From Anaeromyxobacter soli (GTDB lineage Bacteria > Myxococcota > Myxococcia > Myxococcales > Anaeromyxobacteraceae), in NCBI RefSeq assembly GCF_022808855.1, contig NZ_JAKZLF010000004.1:156053-220052 (forward strand): a stretch of DNA of 64,000 nucleotides. Direction: 5' to 3'. The number at the start of each line of letters is the position of its first letter. The stretch's first letter is position 1. The position numbers and the translations under genes were made by a program. The notes under the pieces are model-generated. The model was not told the origin of the DNA and made no database searches. It saw only the letters and a list, made by a program, of their open reading frames with translations. Positions 56,530 through 64,000 of the stretch are shown in pieces.

Positions 56530-57219
56530 TCAGACCGGTGGCGTGGGCGAATGCAGCTCCTCGCCCAGCACCTCGTGGGCCGAGAACGTGCGCAGCGCCT
56601 CGCGCAGGAAGGCGAGGTGTCGCTCCTCCTCCTGCAGGCGCTTCCTGAACTCCTCCTCGGCGGCGCCGTCGCCTGCCTCGCCGGCGAGCACGAGGAGGAG
56701 GTCCCACCCGGCCGTGTCCACGTGCTCCGCCGCGAGGAGCGCGTGGAACAGGTGCGGGAGCTGCGGATCCTTCATGACAACCTTCTCGATGCCGGCCGCT
56801 TCACGCACCGTCACGTTTGCCATCTCCGTCATCCGCTTGTCGTCGCCGCCGAGCCGCCGGATGCTGCTCTTCAACCACTCCTCGTGCTCCTTCTCCTGGG
56901 CGCGGATCTTCTCCACCAGTGGCAGCATCTCGGCGACGACGCGCTCCTCTCGCTCGCGCTCGCGGTCGGGGTGCGCGATCCCGCCCTGCTCCCGGTCGAG
57001 GTCCTCGTGCACGCCGCGGTCCACGTCGCCGGCGCGATAGCCGCTCAGACCGTAGGTGGTGTAGTCGCCGTCGCCGTGACGCCCGCTCCGCGCGCCGCTC
57101 GACTCGCGCATCCGCTCCAGGACCTTGTCGTAGAGCTTCACTCCGGCGCGCTCGAAACTCAGGCGCTCCATCAGCAGGTCGATGACCTTTTCCCTGTTCT
57201 TCTGCGCGAGCCGGTCCAT
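56530..57219 (-). CDS. Ferritin-like domain protein
   Basis: A 229-residue helical protein with ferritin-like metal-binding pattern: FERAGVKLYDKVLERM, a paired EEEFRKRLQEEERHLAFLRE at the end, and EKEHEEWLKSSIRR in the middle. A charged insertion (residues about 36-75) separates helices 1 and 2. The ATG at 57219 follows AGGAGGCG. It may bind di-iron and deal with oxidative stress; no catalytic role is shown. Confidence 0.75.
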   Translation of the reverse strand: MDRLAQKNREKVIDLLMERLSFERAGVKLYDKVLERMRESSGARSGRHGDGDYTTYGLSGYRAGDVDRGVHEDLDREQGGIAHPDREREREERVVAEMLPLVEKIRAQEKEHEEWLKSSIRRLGGDDKRMTEMANVTVREAAGIEKVVMKDPQLPHLFHALLAAEHVDTAGWDLLLVLAGEAGDGAAEEEFRKRLQEEERHLAFLREALRTFSAHEVLGEELHSPTPPV

Positions 57220-57462
57220 GACGCCTCCTGGTAGGCGAGGCGTGGTGTCTAGGGGTGGCGCAGACTCATCACCGGCGGGGCGTGACACAAGTGGGCTGAA
57301 TGGCAACCTCCACGCCGAGTCCGGAGTCGGGCTGGGCAGACGTGCAGATCGGCCGCCGGGCTCCCGGCTTCAGCGCGTGCGTCGGCGCTGGCGCTCGAGG
57401 CGCAGGCCGTGCGCCGCTCCGCTGCTGCCATCCCCCCGGCCGCGCGTACGGCGCTGCCGAGG

Positions 57463-58473
57463 CTACTGCCGGACCTTCAGCACGACCCGGAAGCGCGCGC
57501 GGTTCGACATCATCCGCTCGAACGCCTCGTTCACCGCCGTGAGCGGGAACGTCTCGTTCCGCGAGGCCACCGCGTTGAGCGCGCTGAAGGCCAGGGTCTC
57601 CTCTGAGTCCTTGGCCGTACCGCTCGGCCAGCCCTGCACCCGCCGCCGGGCGCCGATGAGCTGGAACGGCGAGACCTGGATCGGATCGGCGCTCGCGCCG
57701 ACCACCAGCAGCGTACCGTCGCGTCCCAGGCCGTCGAAGAGGCTCGACATGAGCTGAGAGTTCGGCGCCGTGGCGAGGATCACGCGCGCGCCGCCCAGCT
57801 TCTTGAGCGCGGCCGCCGCGTCCCCGACCTCCTGATCGACGTACTCGTGCGCGCCGAGCTCGAGCGCGAGCGCGCGCTTGTCTGCGCCGCGCGAGAGCGC
57901 GACCGTCCGGAACCCGAGCTTGCGGGCGTACTGCAGGCCGAGGTGCCCCAGCCCCCCGATGCCCTGCACCGCCACGAGGTCGCCCGCCCGGGCGCCGCTG
58001 TTTCGCAGCGAGTTGAACGTGGTGACGCCCGCACAGAGCAGCGGAGCGGCGGCGACCGAGTCGAGCGCGTCGGGGATGGCGGCGAGCGCCTCCTGCGGGG
58101 CGACCATCTGCTCGGCGTACCCGCCGTCGTAGCTGAAGCCGCAGACGAGCCCACGCTCGCACTGGATGAAGTCGCCCGAGCGGCACGCCTCGCACGCCCC
58201 GCAGTGCCCTCCGTGCCAGCCCACTCCGACACGCTGCCCCGGGCGCCAGACGACCACGCCTGCTCCGACGGCGTCGACGCGGCCGACCACCTCGTGACCG
58301 GGGACGCGCGGGTATACGAGGCCGGGATAGGAGCCCTCCGCCACGAACGCGTCGGAGTGGCAGATGCCGCACGCCTCGACCGCGATGCGGACCTGTCCCG
58401 CCGCTGGCTCGGGCACGGGGCGCTCCACGAGCGTGAAGCCCGATCCGGGCCTGGTGATCTCGACTGCTCGCAT
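57463..58473 (-). CDS. Zinc-dependent alcohol dehydrogenase
   Basis: A 336-residue MDR-family dehydrogenase. Catalytic zinc ligands are Cys in CGICHSDAF, His-Glu in VPGHEVVG and a later Cys. The structural zinc site is HCGACEACRSGDFIQCE, and the NAD(P) motif is GIGGLGHLGLQYA. It resembles the AdhA-like group of cinnamyl/allyl-type alcohol dehydrogenases. A GTG at 58485 with a better ribosome-binding site (GGAGGTGGGCC) is an alternative start adding four residues. Confidence 0.92.
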   Translation of the reverse strand: MRAVEITRPGSGFTLVERPVPEPAAGQVRIAVEACGICHSDAFVAEGSYPGLVYPRVPGHEVVGRVDAVGAGVVVWRPGQRVGVGWHGGHCGACEACRSGDFIQCERGLVCGFSYDGGYAEQMVAPQEALAAIPDALDSVAAAPLLCAGVTTFNSLRNSGARAGDLVAVQGIGGLGHLGLQYARKLGFRTVALSRGADKRALALELGAHEYVDQEVGDAAAALKKLGGARVILATAPNSQLMSSLFDGLGRDGTLLVVGASADPIQVSPFQLIGARRRVQGWPSGTAKDSEETLAFSALNAVASRNETFPLTAVNEAFERMMSNRARFRVVLKVRQ

Positions 58474-58647
58474 CGTCCTCGCCACGGCCCACCTCCGCTC
58501 TCCGGGTGCGTCCGACCGCGCACGCCTGCGCGAGGCGGGCGGGCCGCGCACAACATGACCACCGCCCGGCGGCACCGCCAAGCGAACCGGAACCGTGACT
58601 CGACGGCGCGTCGGCGACGGCGCGCAGGCGGGGTAGACTCTTCCGCC

Positions 58648-58791
58648 ATGCCCGTCCACGTCCCTGCCCCGACTCAGCCGACGAACAAGTGTCCGAAGTG
58701 CGGCGCCGAAGGCGTCGTCGAGCAGTCCATCGGCAACATGGCGACGTACGTCTGCCCGAAGTGCGGAGCGCGGTGGGTGGCGGCGCGGTGA
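58648..58791 (+). CDS. 47-residue zinc-ribbon protein
   Basis: A very small protein with two CPKCG knuckles (NKCPKCGAEGVVEQ and TYVCPKCGARWV) forming one zinc ribbon, start ATG 58648. It is divergent from the alcohol dehydrogenase. Similar small zinc ribbons occur beside many genes without assigned roles. Confidence 0.7.
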   Translation: MPVHVPAPTQPTNKCPKCGAEGVVEQSIGNMATYVCPKCGARWVAAR

Positions 58792-58908
58792 TCGAGCCCC
58801 TGGCGAGCCGGCGGCGGTGAGAGTTCCGGCCGGGCGGCCGCCCCAGCGCGGAGCCCGGTTGGTGGGGTCGTGCACCGCAGCAGCCATCCAGCTCGACGGG
58901 TCTCCGCC

Positions 58909-59865
58909 TCAGTGGATACGCAGCGCGAGCTTTCCCAGGTGGTGCTTCTCGACGTCCCGTTGAGCCTGGGCGGCCTCCTCGAGCTCGTAGAGCTTCCCGA
59001 GCTCGACGTGGAACGGGGCGTCCCCGATCAGCCGGTTGAGCCGGTCGAACGCCTCTGCGCTGGGTGTGCCGTCGTACGCGAGCAGCTCGACGCCCTTCGG
59101 GACCTCCGGGATGGGCTCCACGCCGTTGGGATGGGCGACCCGTCCCCCCTTCTTGATCGTCGCGAGCGCCGCGTTCACGTCGTCCCCGCCCGCCAGCACG
59201 AGAGCTGCGTCCAGCCCCTCGGGCGCGAACGCGCGAGCCGCCTTCGCCACGTCCTTTCTTCGCCCGTCGATCGCGACGTCCGGGCCGAGCTTCTCGACCA
59301 GCTTCAAACCATCCGCTCGCGAGGCGACGGCGAGCACGCGCGCCCCCATCCGCTTGGCCAGCTGCACGGCGATGTGGCCCACCCCGCCGCTCGCGCCGAT
59401 GATCATGAGCGACTGTCCGCTGCGCAGCCGCAGCTCGTCGTCGAGCCCGCGCAGCGCGGTGATCCCGTCCGCGCCCAGCGCGCCGGCCTCCCTCGCGTCC
59501 AGGCCGCTCGGGATCGGGGCCGCCCGCCCCTCCTCGAGCTTGGCGTACTCGGCGTAGAAGCCGCCCTCCATCTGATAGCCATAGGCTCGCTGTCCCACGC
59601 GTACGCGGCTGACCTTCGGGCCCACTGCCACCACGACTCCGGCTCCGTCGTTCCCCATCACGTAGGGGAAACGTGTCGAGCCGTCGTCGAAACCGCCTTG
59701 CCGGACCCACGGGTCCCAGACGCCGACTCCGGCCACGTCGACCCGGAGGAGGATCTCGTGCTCGCCGGGCTGCGGGACGGGCAACGTCTCGGTGTGCAGG
59801 ACCTCGGGTCCGCCGAAGTGATCGACGGCGGCGGCCTTCATCTGGCTGGGCAGTGTGGATGGCAT
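58909..59865 (-). CDS. NADPH:quinone reductase-like MDR protein
   Basis: A 318-residue zinc-independent medium-chain oxidoreductase. The GroES-like domain has MKAAAVDHFGGPEVLHTETL and FPYVMGNDGAGVVVAVG; the NADP site is MIIGASGGVGHIAVQLAKRM. The ATG at 59865 follows AGAGGCGCC. It probably reduces quinones or alpha,beta-unsaturated carbonyls. It is the third MDR gene within 13 kb. Confidence 0.9.
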   Translation of the reverse strand: MPSTLPSQMKAAAVDHFGGPEVLHTETLPVPQPGEHEILLRVDVAGVGVWDPWVRQGGFDDGSTRFPYVMGNDGAGVVVAVGPKVSRVRVGQRAYGYQMEGGFYAEYAKLEEGRAAPIPSGLDAREAGALGADGITALRGLDDELRLRSGQSLMIIGASGGVGHIAVQLAKRMGARVLAVASRADGLKLVEKLGPDVAIDGRRKDVAKAARAFAPEGLDAALVLAGGDDVNAALATIKKGGRVAHPNGVEPIPEVPKGVELLAYDGTPSAEAFDRLNRLIGDAPFHVELGKLYELEEAAQAQRDVEKHHLGKLALRIH

Positions 59866-60138
59866 GGCGCCTCTAGCGTGAGCACCGGGACGTCGAACGT
59901 CGAGCCCGGGCTGGCCGTGACGCGGAGGCTTCGTCGCTCGTCCGACGGGCGACGGCGAGAGGCGAGGCGGGCGAGAGCTCATCGCGCCGCCGGCCGGGAG
60001 CGGCGCCCGTCCGCAAACCGAGGCCGGGCCGGTCGAGCGACCTTCGGGCGAGACCGCCGCCACCGGCTCGACGCCTGCTTCGATGGGCTCGCCGCCGCCC
60101 ACTTCGCGCGGACGACCTGCTGCTCGTGAAGGGGAGCC

Positions 60139-61137
60139 CTAGCCTCCCGCCGGCGCGGGCAGCCGGCCGAGGGCGACGAGGCACGCGATCGCGTGGAACG
60201 TGCTCGGGGGAGTCGTGCCGAGGCCGGGCTGCGGCCCGAACCCGCCGTTCTCGGCCACGTACAGGCTCGCCACGAACCGCTCCACCTCGGCACGGTCCAC
60301 GACGTCCAGGCGACCGACCTCGGCGAGGGCACCCAGCACCTGGGCTTCCTCCTCGATCTCGGGGAGCGAGGTGAACTTCCCGTCGCGGACCTTCCCCGAG
60401 TACCGGGAGCCCGAGAGGTGGCGCGCCACGCCCGCGGCCGTCTCGGGATCGAGCGCGCCGACGAGCTTCAGGGAGCGCACCGCCATGAAGGTCGCGGCCG
60501 GCGAGGCGATCATGCCCGGGCGCAGCGCGAAGCCTCCCTCCGCCGCCCGGTGCGACGAGAGGAACGTGGCCGTGCGGCGCGGGTCCACGCGATCGAGGGC
60601 GCCGAGTATCTCGAGAGCGGCGAGGGCGTGGTACGTCGCGCCGAGCGACACGTCCGCCTCGGCAGCGCGTCCACGGAAGCCGCCGTCCTTCCCCGCCAGC
60701 GACGTGAGGAACGCCACCGCGCGCGGCCGGTCGATCGCGTCGAGCGCGCCGAGGAGCCCCAGCGTGCGCGTCGCGTACAGCGTCGGCACGACGTGCGACG
60801 GTCCGGTCCCGGGTGCCGCCGTGAACCCGCCGTCGGGCGCCTGGCACCTGCGGAGGTACTCGATCACCTGGGCGCGAAGCTCCGGTGACACCGAGCCGCC
60901 GAGGGCACGCGTCGTGTACAGGTTGTAGAAGGCGAACGAGGGCGACTCCGGGAACGCGTCCCAGCGGTCGCGCCGCGCCCAGCCCGCGAGGTAGTCGAGG
61001 GTCTTCGAGGTGTCGAGCGCTGCAGCCGTGAGGGGCGGTCCCGAGGCGCGCAGACGCGGCGGACCGAGCCTCACCACCGCGGCCAGCGCGCCGATCCACA
61101 CCACAATCACCGACACCATCACCATCCGTCGCGTCAT
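60139..61137 (-). CDS. Membrane-anchored prenyltransferase/squalene-cyclase-repeat protein
   Basis: A 332-residue protein with one N-terminal membrane anchor (MVMVSVIVVWIGALAAVV) and about five alpha-alpha repeats typical of prenyltransferase beta subunits and terpene cyclases (CQAPDGGFTAAPG, LAGKDGGFRGRAAE, SSHRAAEGGFALRPG, VAENGGFGPQPGLG). The zinc ligands of protein prenyltransferases and the cyclase DxDD motif are not seen, so it is probably a binding toroid rather than a known enzyme. It lies 83 bases downstream of a multihaem cytochrome gene and may be co-transcribed. Confidence 0.75.
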   Translation of the reverse strand: MTRRMVMVSVIVVWIGALAAVVRLGPPRLRASGPPLTAAALDTSKTLDYLAGWARRDRWDAFPESPSFAFYNLYTTRALGGSVSPELRAQVIEYLRRCQAPDGGFTAAPGTGPSHVVPTLYATRTLGLLGALDAIDRPRAVAFLTSLAGKDGGFRGRAAEADVSLGATYHALAALEILGALDRVDPRRTATFLSSHRAAEGGFALRPGMIASPAATFMAVRSLKLVGALDPETAAGVARHLSGSRYSGKVRDGKFTSLPEIEEEAQVLGALAEVGRLDVVDRAEVERFVASLYVAENGGFGPQPGLGTTPPSTFHAIACLVALGRLPAPAGG

Positions 61138-61220
61138 GGAGAACGTTTCCGTGCTTGGAGTGGAGTTTCGAGGACGCGACCGCGGGGTGAGCGTACCCAC
61201 CCCGCGGCCGGCCTGTTTCG

Positions 61221-62966
61221 CTAGTTGTGCGGCGGGACCTGCCAGGTGCTCGACTGGTCACCATGGCAGACCGTGCACTTGCCGATCGCCCGCGCGTCGT
61301 TCTGCAGGGCGATGTTCTGCACGTTGTCCTTGGCGAGCGTGGACGGGCTGAGCCCGTGCGGCGAGCCGTGGCACGACGAGCAGAGCACCTTGGAGCCGTG
61401 GTGACCGGCCGAGTTGAGGTACTTGCCGAAGATGCCGGTGTTCAGCCAGCCGCTCTGGCCGGGCGACTTCTCCCCGTAGGAGGAGCCGTGGCACTGCGCG
61501 CAGGTGGGCAGGGTCTGCGCCGACCACGGGTTCGCCATCTGGTTCTGGGCGATCCGCTGGTTCAGATCCCCATGGCAGTCGGTGCACCAGATCTGCTGGC
61601 CGCTCGCGTTGGTCTTCGTGGTGTGCGTGTCCCGGTAGCAGTTCACGTTGTTGCCGGGGTGGCAGTCGTAGCAGTTCTTCGCGATGTTCGCGTCGTACGA
61701 CGTGAGCACCGCGGAGCTCTGCGCGTGGAACCGGTGCAGCACGTCCGAGAACGAGTACTGCGACGTCCGCACGTCCGCGCTCGTGAACGTCGCGCCCGGG
61801 AGGATCTTGTAGCTCGGATACGTCGTCGCGAAGCCCGGCGCCTTGCTCTCGCCCATCGCCGGATCCCAGTGGCACACCGAGCAGCGGATGGGGCCGCCCA
61901 CGCCGTCGCCGTCCGGATCGAGCTTCGAGAAGTCGATCCGGGCGTCACGGGCGTGCAGCATGCCCATCGTCTCGAACGAGCCCGCGGGCGTCGTGGGCTT
62001 CCCGTACGCGCCCGCGAGCTTCACGTGGCAGTTGCAGCAACCGCCGAACGCCACCGGCACCGTCACGTCGTCGCTCGCCATCACCTTGCCGGTCGCCTTC
62101 TCGACGACCTGGATCCGACCGGTGAGATACGGCGTGCGCTGCGGGCCGCCGAGCGGGTCCGTCATGATGTCCGTGGCGGTGCCCGTCACCACCGGATAGG
62201 CGGGGATGCCCGCCTTCTCGAAGTAGGTCGTGGCCGGCGTCGTCTTGACCTCCATGTCGCCGCTCAGCGTCGCGCCGCCGAGCCCCTGGATGCGGCCGTC
62301 CGCCCGCACCGGCTGGAAGCCGGGGAAGATCTTCGGGGAGTTCTGGATCCAGTTCGCGAAGTACGGGTCCGCCTTCATCGCGGCGTCGGTGTTCTCGAGG
62401 ACGTCGTAGGTGACCTTGTACTGGGTGCTCGCCCCGAGGAGCGACGGCTCGCCCGCGCCGGTCTGGAACACCTGTGCCCGGAGCGTGTTGTACGGCGGCA
62501 GCAGCATGAACGTGCTGAAGCTCGGACACGCACAGTGCATCCCGAGATCGTTGCTCGCCAGGATCTTGAAGGTGGGGGAGCTCCCGCCCGAGCTCGAGCC
62601 GTACATCGCCGTGTAGCGATCCTGCGCGCTCACGGTGATGCTGGCGGTCGTGCTGGACGTGAGGTCGACGCCGTTCTTCTGCCACTTCTGGAACGGAGCC
62701 CCGGAGGCGCTCGAGGGCGCGGTGAGCGACAGGGCCGTGCCCGTCGTGTAGGTACGGGTGAACTCGGTCGTCCCGCTCGCCCTGCCGTAGAGGTCGGCCC
62801 GGCTGACGGTGATCGCGACCCCGCTCGAGGGGTTCTGCGACACGATCGTGATCGTGTACGAGCTCGCCGCCGTCTCGGCCTGGCTCTGCGCGGCCAGCTC
62901 CTGCTCGGTTCCGCACGCCGCCAGCATCGCGGAGATGGCGAGGAATGCGTAAAGCGCTCTCTTCAT
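61221..62966 (-). CDS. Seven-haem c-type cytochrome lipoprotein
   Basis: A 581-residue exported cytochrome with a lipobox signal (AFLAISAMLAAC). Residues about 35-130 form an Ig/BACON-like beta domain (TITIVSQNPSSGVAITVSRA). Seven CxxCH haem sites follow: CCNCH, CSVCH, CYDCH, CTDCH, CAQCH, CSSCH and CTVCH. Such proteins carry electrons to extracellular acceptors or serve as outer-membrane or periplasmic reductases. It is followed by the prenyltransferase-repeat gene and preceded by a close paralogue. The C-terminal part shares near-identical DNA with that paralogue. Confidence 0.92.
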   Translation of the reverse strand: MKRALYAFLAISAMLAACGTEQELAAQSQAETAASSYTITIVSQNPSSGVAITVSRADLYGRASGTTEFTRTYTTGTALSLTAPSSASGAPFQKWQKNGVDLTSSTTASITVSAQDRYTAMYGSSSGGSSPTFKILASNDLGMHCACPSFSTFMLLPPYNTLRAQVFQTGAGEPSLLGASTQYKVTYDVLENTDAAMKADPYFANWIQNSPKIFPGFQPVRADGRIQGLGGATLSGDMEVKTTPATTYFEKAGIPAYPVVTGTATDIMTDPLGGPQRTPYLTGRIQVVEKATGKVMASDDVTVPVAFGGCCNCHVKLAGAYGKPTTPAGSFETMGMLHARDARIDFSKLDPDGDGVGGPIRCSVCHWDPAMGESKAPGFATTYPSYKILPGATFTSADVRTSQYSFSDVLHRFHAQSSAVLTSYDANIAKNCYDCHPGNNVNCYRDTHTTKTNASGQQIWCTDCHGDLNQRIAQNQMANPWSAQTLPTCAQCHGSSYGEKSPGQSGWLNTGIFGKYLNSAGHHGSKVLCSSCHGSPHGLSPSTLAKDNVQNIALQNDARAIGKCTVCHGDQSSTWQVPPHN

Positions 62967-63416
62967 CTGTCGTCCCTCTCGATGGTGAGGCCGGCGCCCC
63001 GGAGGCCGGCGACGTCGGCGAGCAGCACCTCTGTCCTCGCGCGCTTGCCGGCCGAGGACCTCGTCGGCGTGGTTCGGCTGACAGCGGGTGCCGCCGGGCT
63101 CCGGACCGCGCCTCGTGTGCGTCGCGTTGCCGCGTCGCTAGAGCACGGGACATGCCACCACCGAAGCGGCGTGTTCCTGCCCGGATACGCGCAGCGCGAA
63201 GGCGCCGCGACGGCGACGTTGCGACGTCTTGTCGCGACGAAGTCGGTCACGCCGCTCGTGGCGGGGGCTGCACCCGCGCACGAGAAGCCGCTGCGAGAGG
63301 TCTCGCTGCGGCGGGGTGGCCGCAGCTACGGCCCGCGGTCGGCCTCGACGCGAGCTGTGCGGCGGGACGGGCCGCGGGAGAGCATGCCTCCCGCGGCCGT
63401 CCTCACGCCGCGCGAC
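62967..63416. other. Intergenic region between tandem cytochrome genes
   Basis: About 450 bases upstream of the first cytochrome, holding its promoter. I see no conserved frame or RNA motif; the sequence is ordinary high-GC DNA. Confidence 0.45.
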
Positions 63417-64000
63417 CTAGTGCGGCGGCACCCCCCACGACGCCGACTTGCCGGTGTGGCAGACGTTGCAGACACCGATGGCGCGCGAGTCGTTCTGCAG
63501 CGCGACGTTCTGCACGTTGTCCTTGGCGAGCGTCGACGGGTTGAGCCCGTGCGGCGAGCCGTGGCACGACGAGCAGAGCACCTTGTCGAACTTGTGGCCG
63601 CTCGAGTTGAGGTACTTGCCGAAGACGCCGATCTTGAGCCAGTTCGCGTGCGACGGGGACAGCTCGCCGTACTTGGTGCCGTGGCACTGCGCGCAGGTGG
63701 GCAGCGTCTGGTCGGACCACGGGTTCGCCATCTGGTTCTGCGCGATGCGCTGGTTCAGGTCGCCGTGGCAGTCGGTGCACCAGATCGGCTGGCCGCTCGC
63801 GTTGGTCTTCGTGGTGTGCGTGTCCCGGTAGCAGTTCACGTTGTTGCCGGGGTGGCAGTCGTAGCAGTTCTTCGCGATGTTCGCGTCGTACGACGTGAGC
63901 ACCGCGGAGCTCTGCGCGTGGAACCGGTGCAGCACGTCCGAGAACGAGTACTGCGACGTCCGCACGTCCGCGCTCGTGAACGTCGCGCCCGGGAGGATCT
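63417..64000 (-). CDS. Multihaem c-type cytochrome, paralogue (5' end beyond window)
   Basis: The C-terminal 194 codons of a second cytochrome; the gene continues past base 64000. Five CxxCH sites are visible: CYDCH, CTDCH, CAQCH, CSSCH and CNVCH. The order and spacing match the upstream paralogue, with the same ends (KDNVQNVALQNDSRAIG). It ends GVPPH. Likely the same function as its neighbour, as a secreted electron carrier. Confidence 0.93.
   Translation of the reverse strand, partial: ILPGATFTSADVRTSQYSFSDVLHRFHAQSSAVLTSYDANIAKNCYDCHPGNNVNCYRDTHTTKTNASGQPIWCTDCHGDLNQRIAQNQMANPWSDQTLPTCAQCHGTKYGELSPSHANWLKIGVFGKYLNSSGHKFDKVLCSSCHGSPHGLNPSTLAKDNVQNVALQNDSRAIGVCNVCHTGKSASWGVPPH
63789..64000 (-). 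repeat. Near-perfect duplication with 61596-61807
   Basis: The 212 bases to the end of the window appear identical to 61596-61807 in the paralogous cytochrome, while bases closer to both 3' ends differ at many sites. This points to recent gene conversion or duplication confined to part of the gene. Confidence 0.85.

Overview
The window is very GC-rich DNA from what looks like an Anaeromyxobacter-type member of the Myxococcota. The signs are strong G/C third-position bias, CxxCH-rich secreted multihaem cytochromes, a split-Soret-like cytochrome, a DMSO-reductase-family molybdoenzyme and probable selenocysteine use. The assignment rests on gene content and composition only.

Layout. 0.2-8.1 kb (+): a P2-type cation ATPase carrying two compensating frameshifts, an archaeal-type (class V) fructose-bisphosphatase/aldolase and a Lon-like AAA+ protease, joined by overlapping stop/start codons, then a dihaem split-Soret-like cytochrome and a hydrogenase maturation protease. 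8.1-14.7 kb (-): a six-gene run encoding a MacA/MacB/TolC-type tripartite exporter, a diacylglycerol-kinase-family enzyme and a metallophosphoesterase. 14.9-16.8 kb: a Pro-Thr-linker lipoprotein and a DUF1540 protein. 16.96-17.30 kb: the tmRNA gene ssrA.

17.3-29.0 kb is an integrated island. The last 24 bases around the ssrA 3' end are repeated perfectly at 28965-28988, each copy followed by its own terminator hairpin. The island has visibly lower GC. It carries two tyrosine recombinases, an excisionase-like HTH protein, a Rep-like protein, a convergent type II restriction-modification pair, an XRE regulator, and a zinc-ribbon / winged-helix / HEPN gene cluster that is the best candidate for an undescribed defence module.

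29.0-44.7 kb is a patchwork: a complete IS21-family element, a truncated PIN-domain gene, small orphan genes, a DUF2703 protein, a molybdopterin oxidoreductase with a frameshifted start, a GFA-family protein, a secreted trypsin-like protease with a related small partner, a methyltransferase with an in-frame UGA at its expected catalytic Cys followed by a SECIS-like hairpin, an ECF-type sigma factor and a VOC protein. A degenerate third copy of the ssrA end at 44736 hints that this block may also be foreign.

43.2-64 kb returns to chromosomal genes: rsgA, infA, a sulfide:quinone-reductase-like flavoprotein, several MDR dehydrogenases, a second EF-G, a P-loop ATPase fusion, a YbaK-like deacylase, a PAP2 phosphatase, a ferritin-like protein, a prenyltransferase-repeat protein and two tandem multihaem cytochromes, the second running off the window end.
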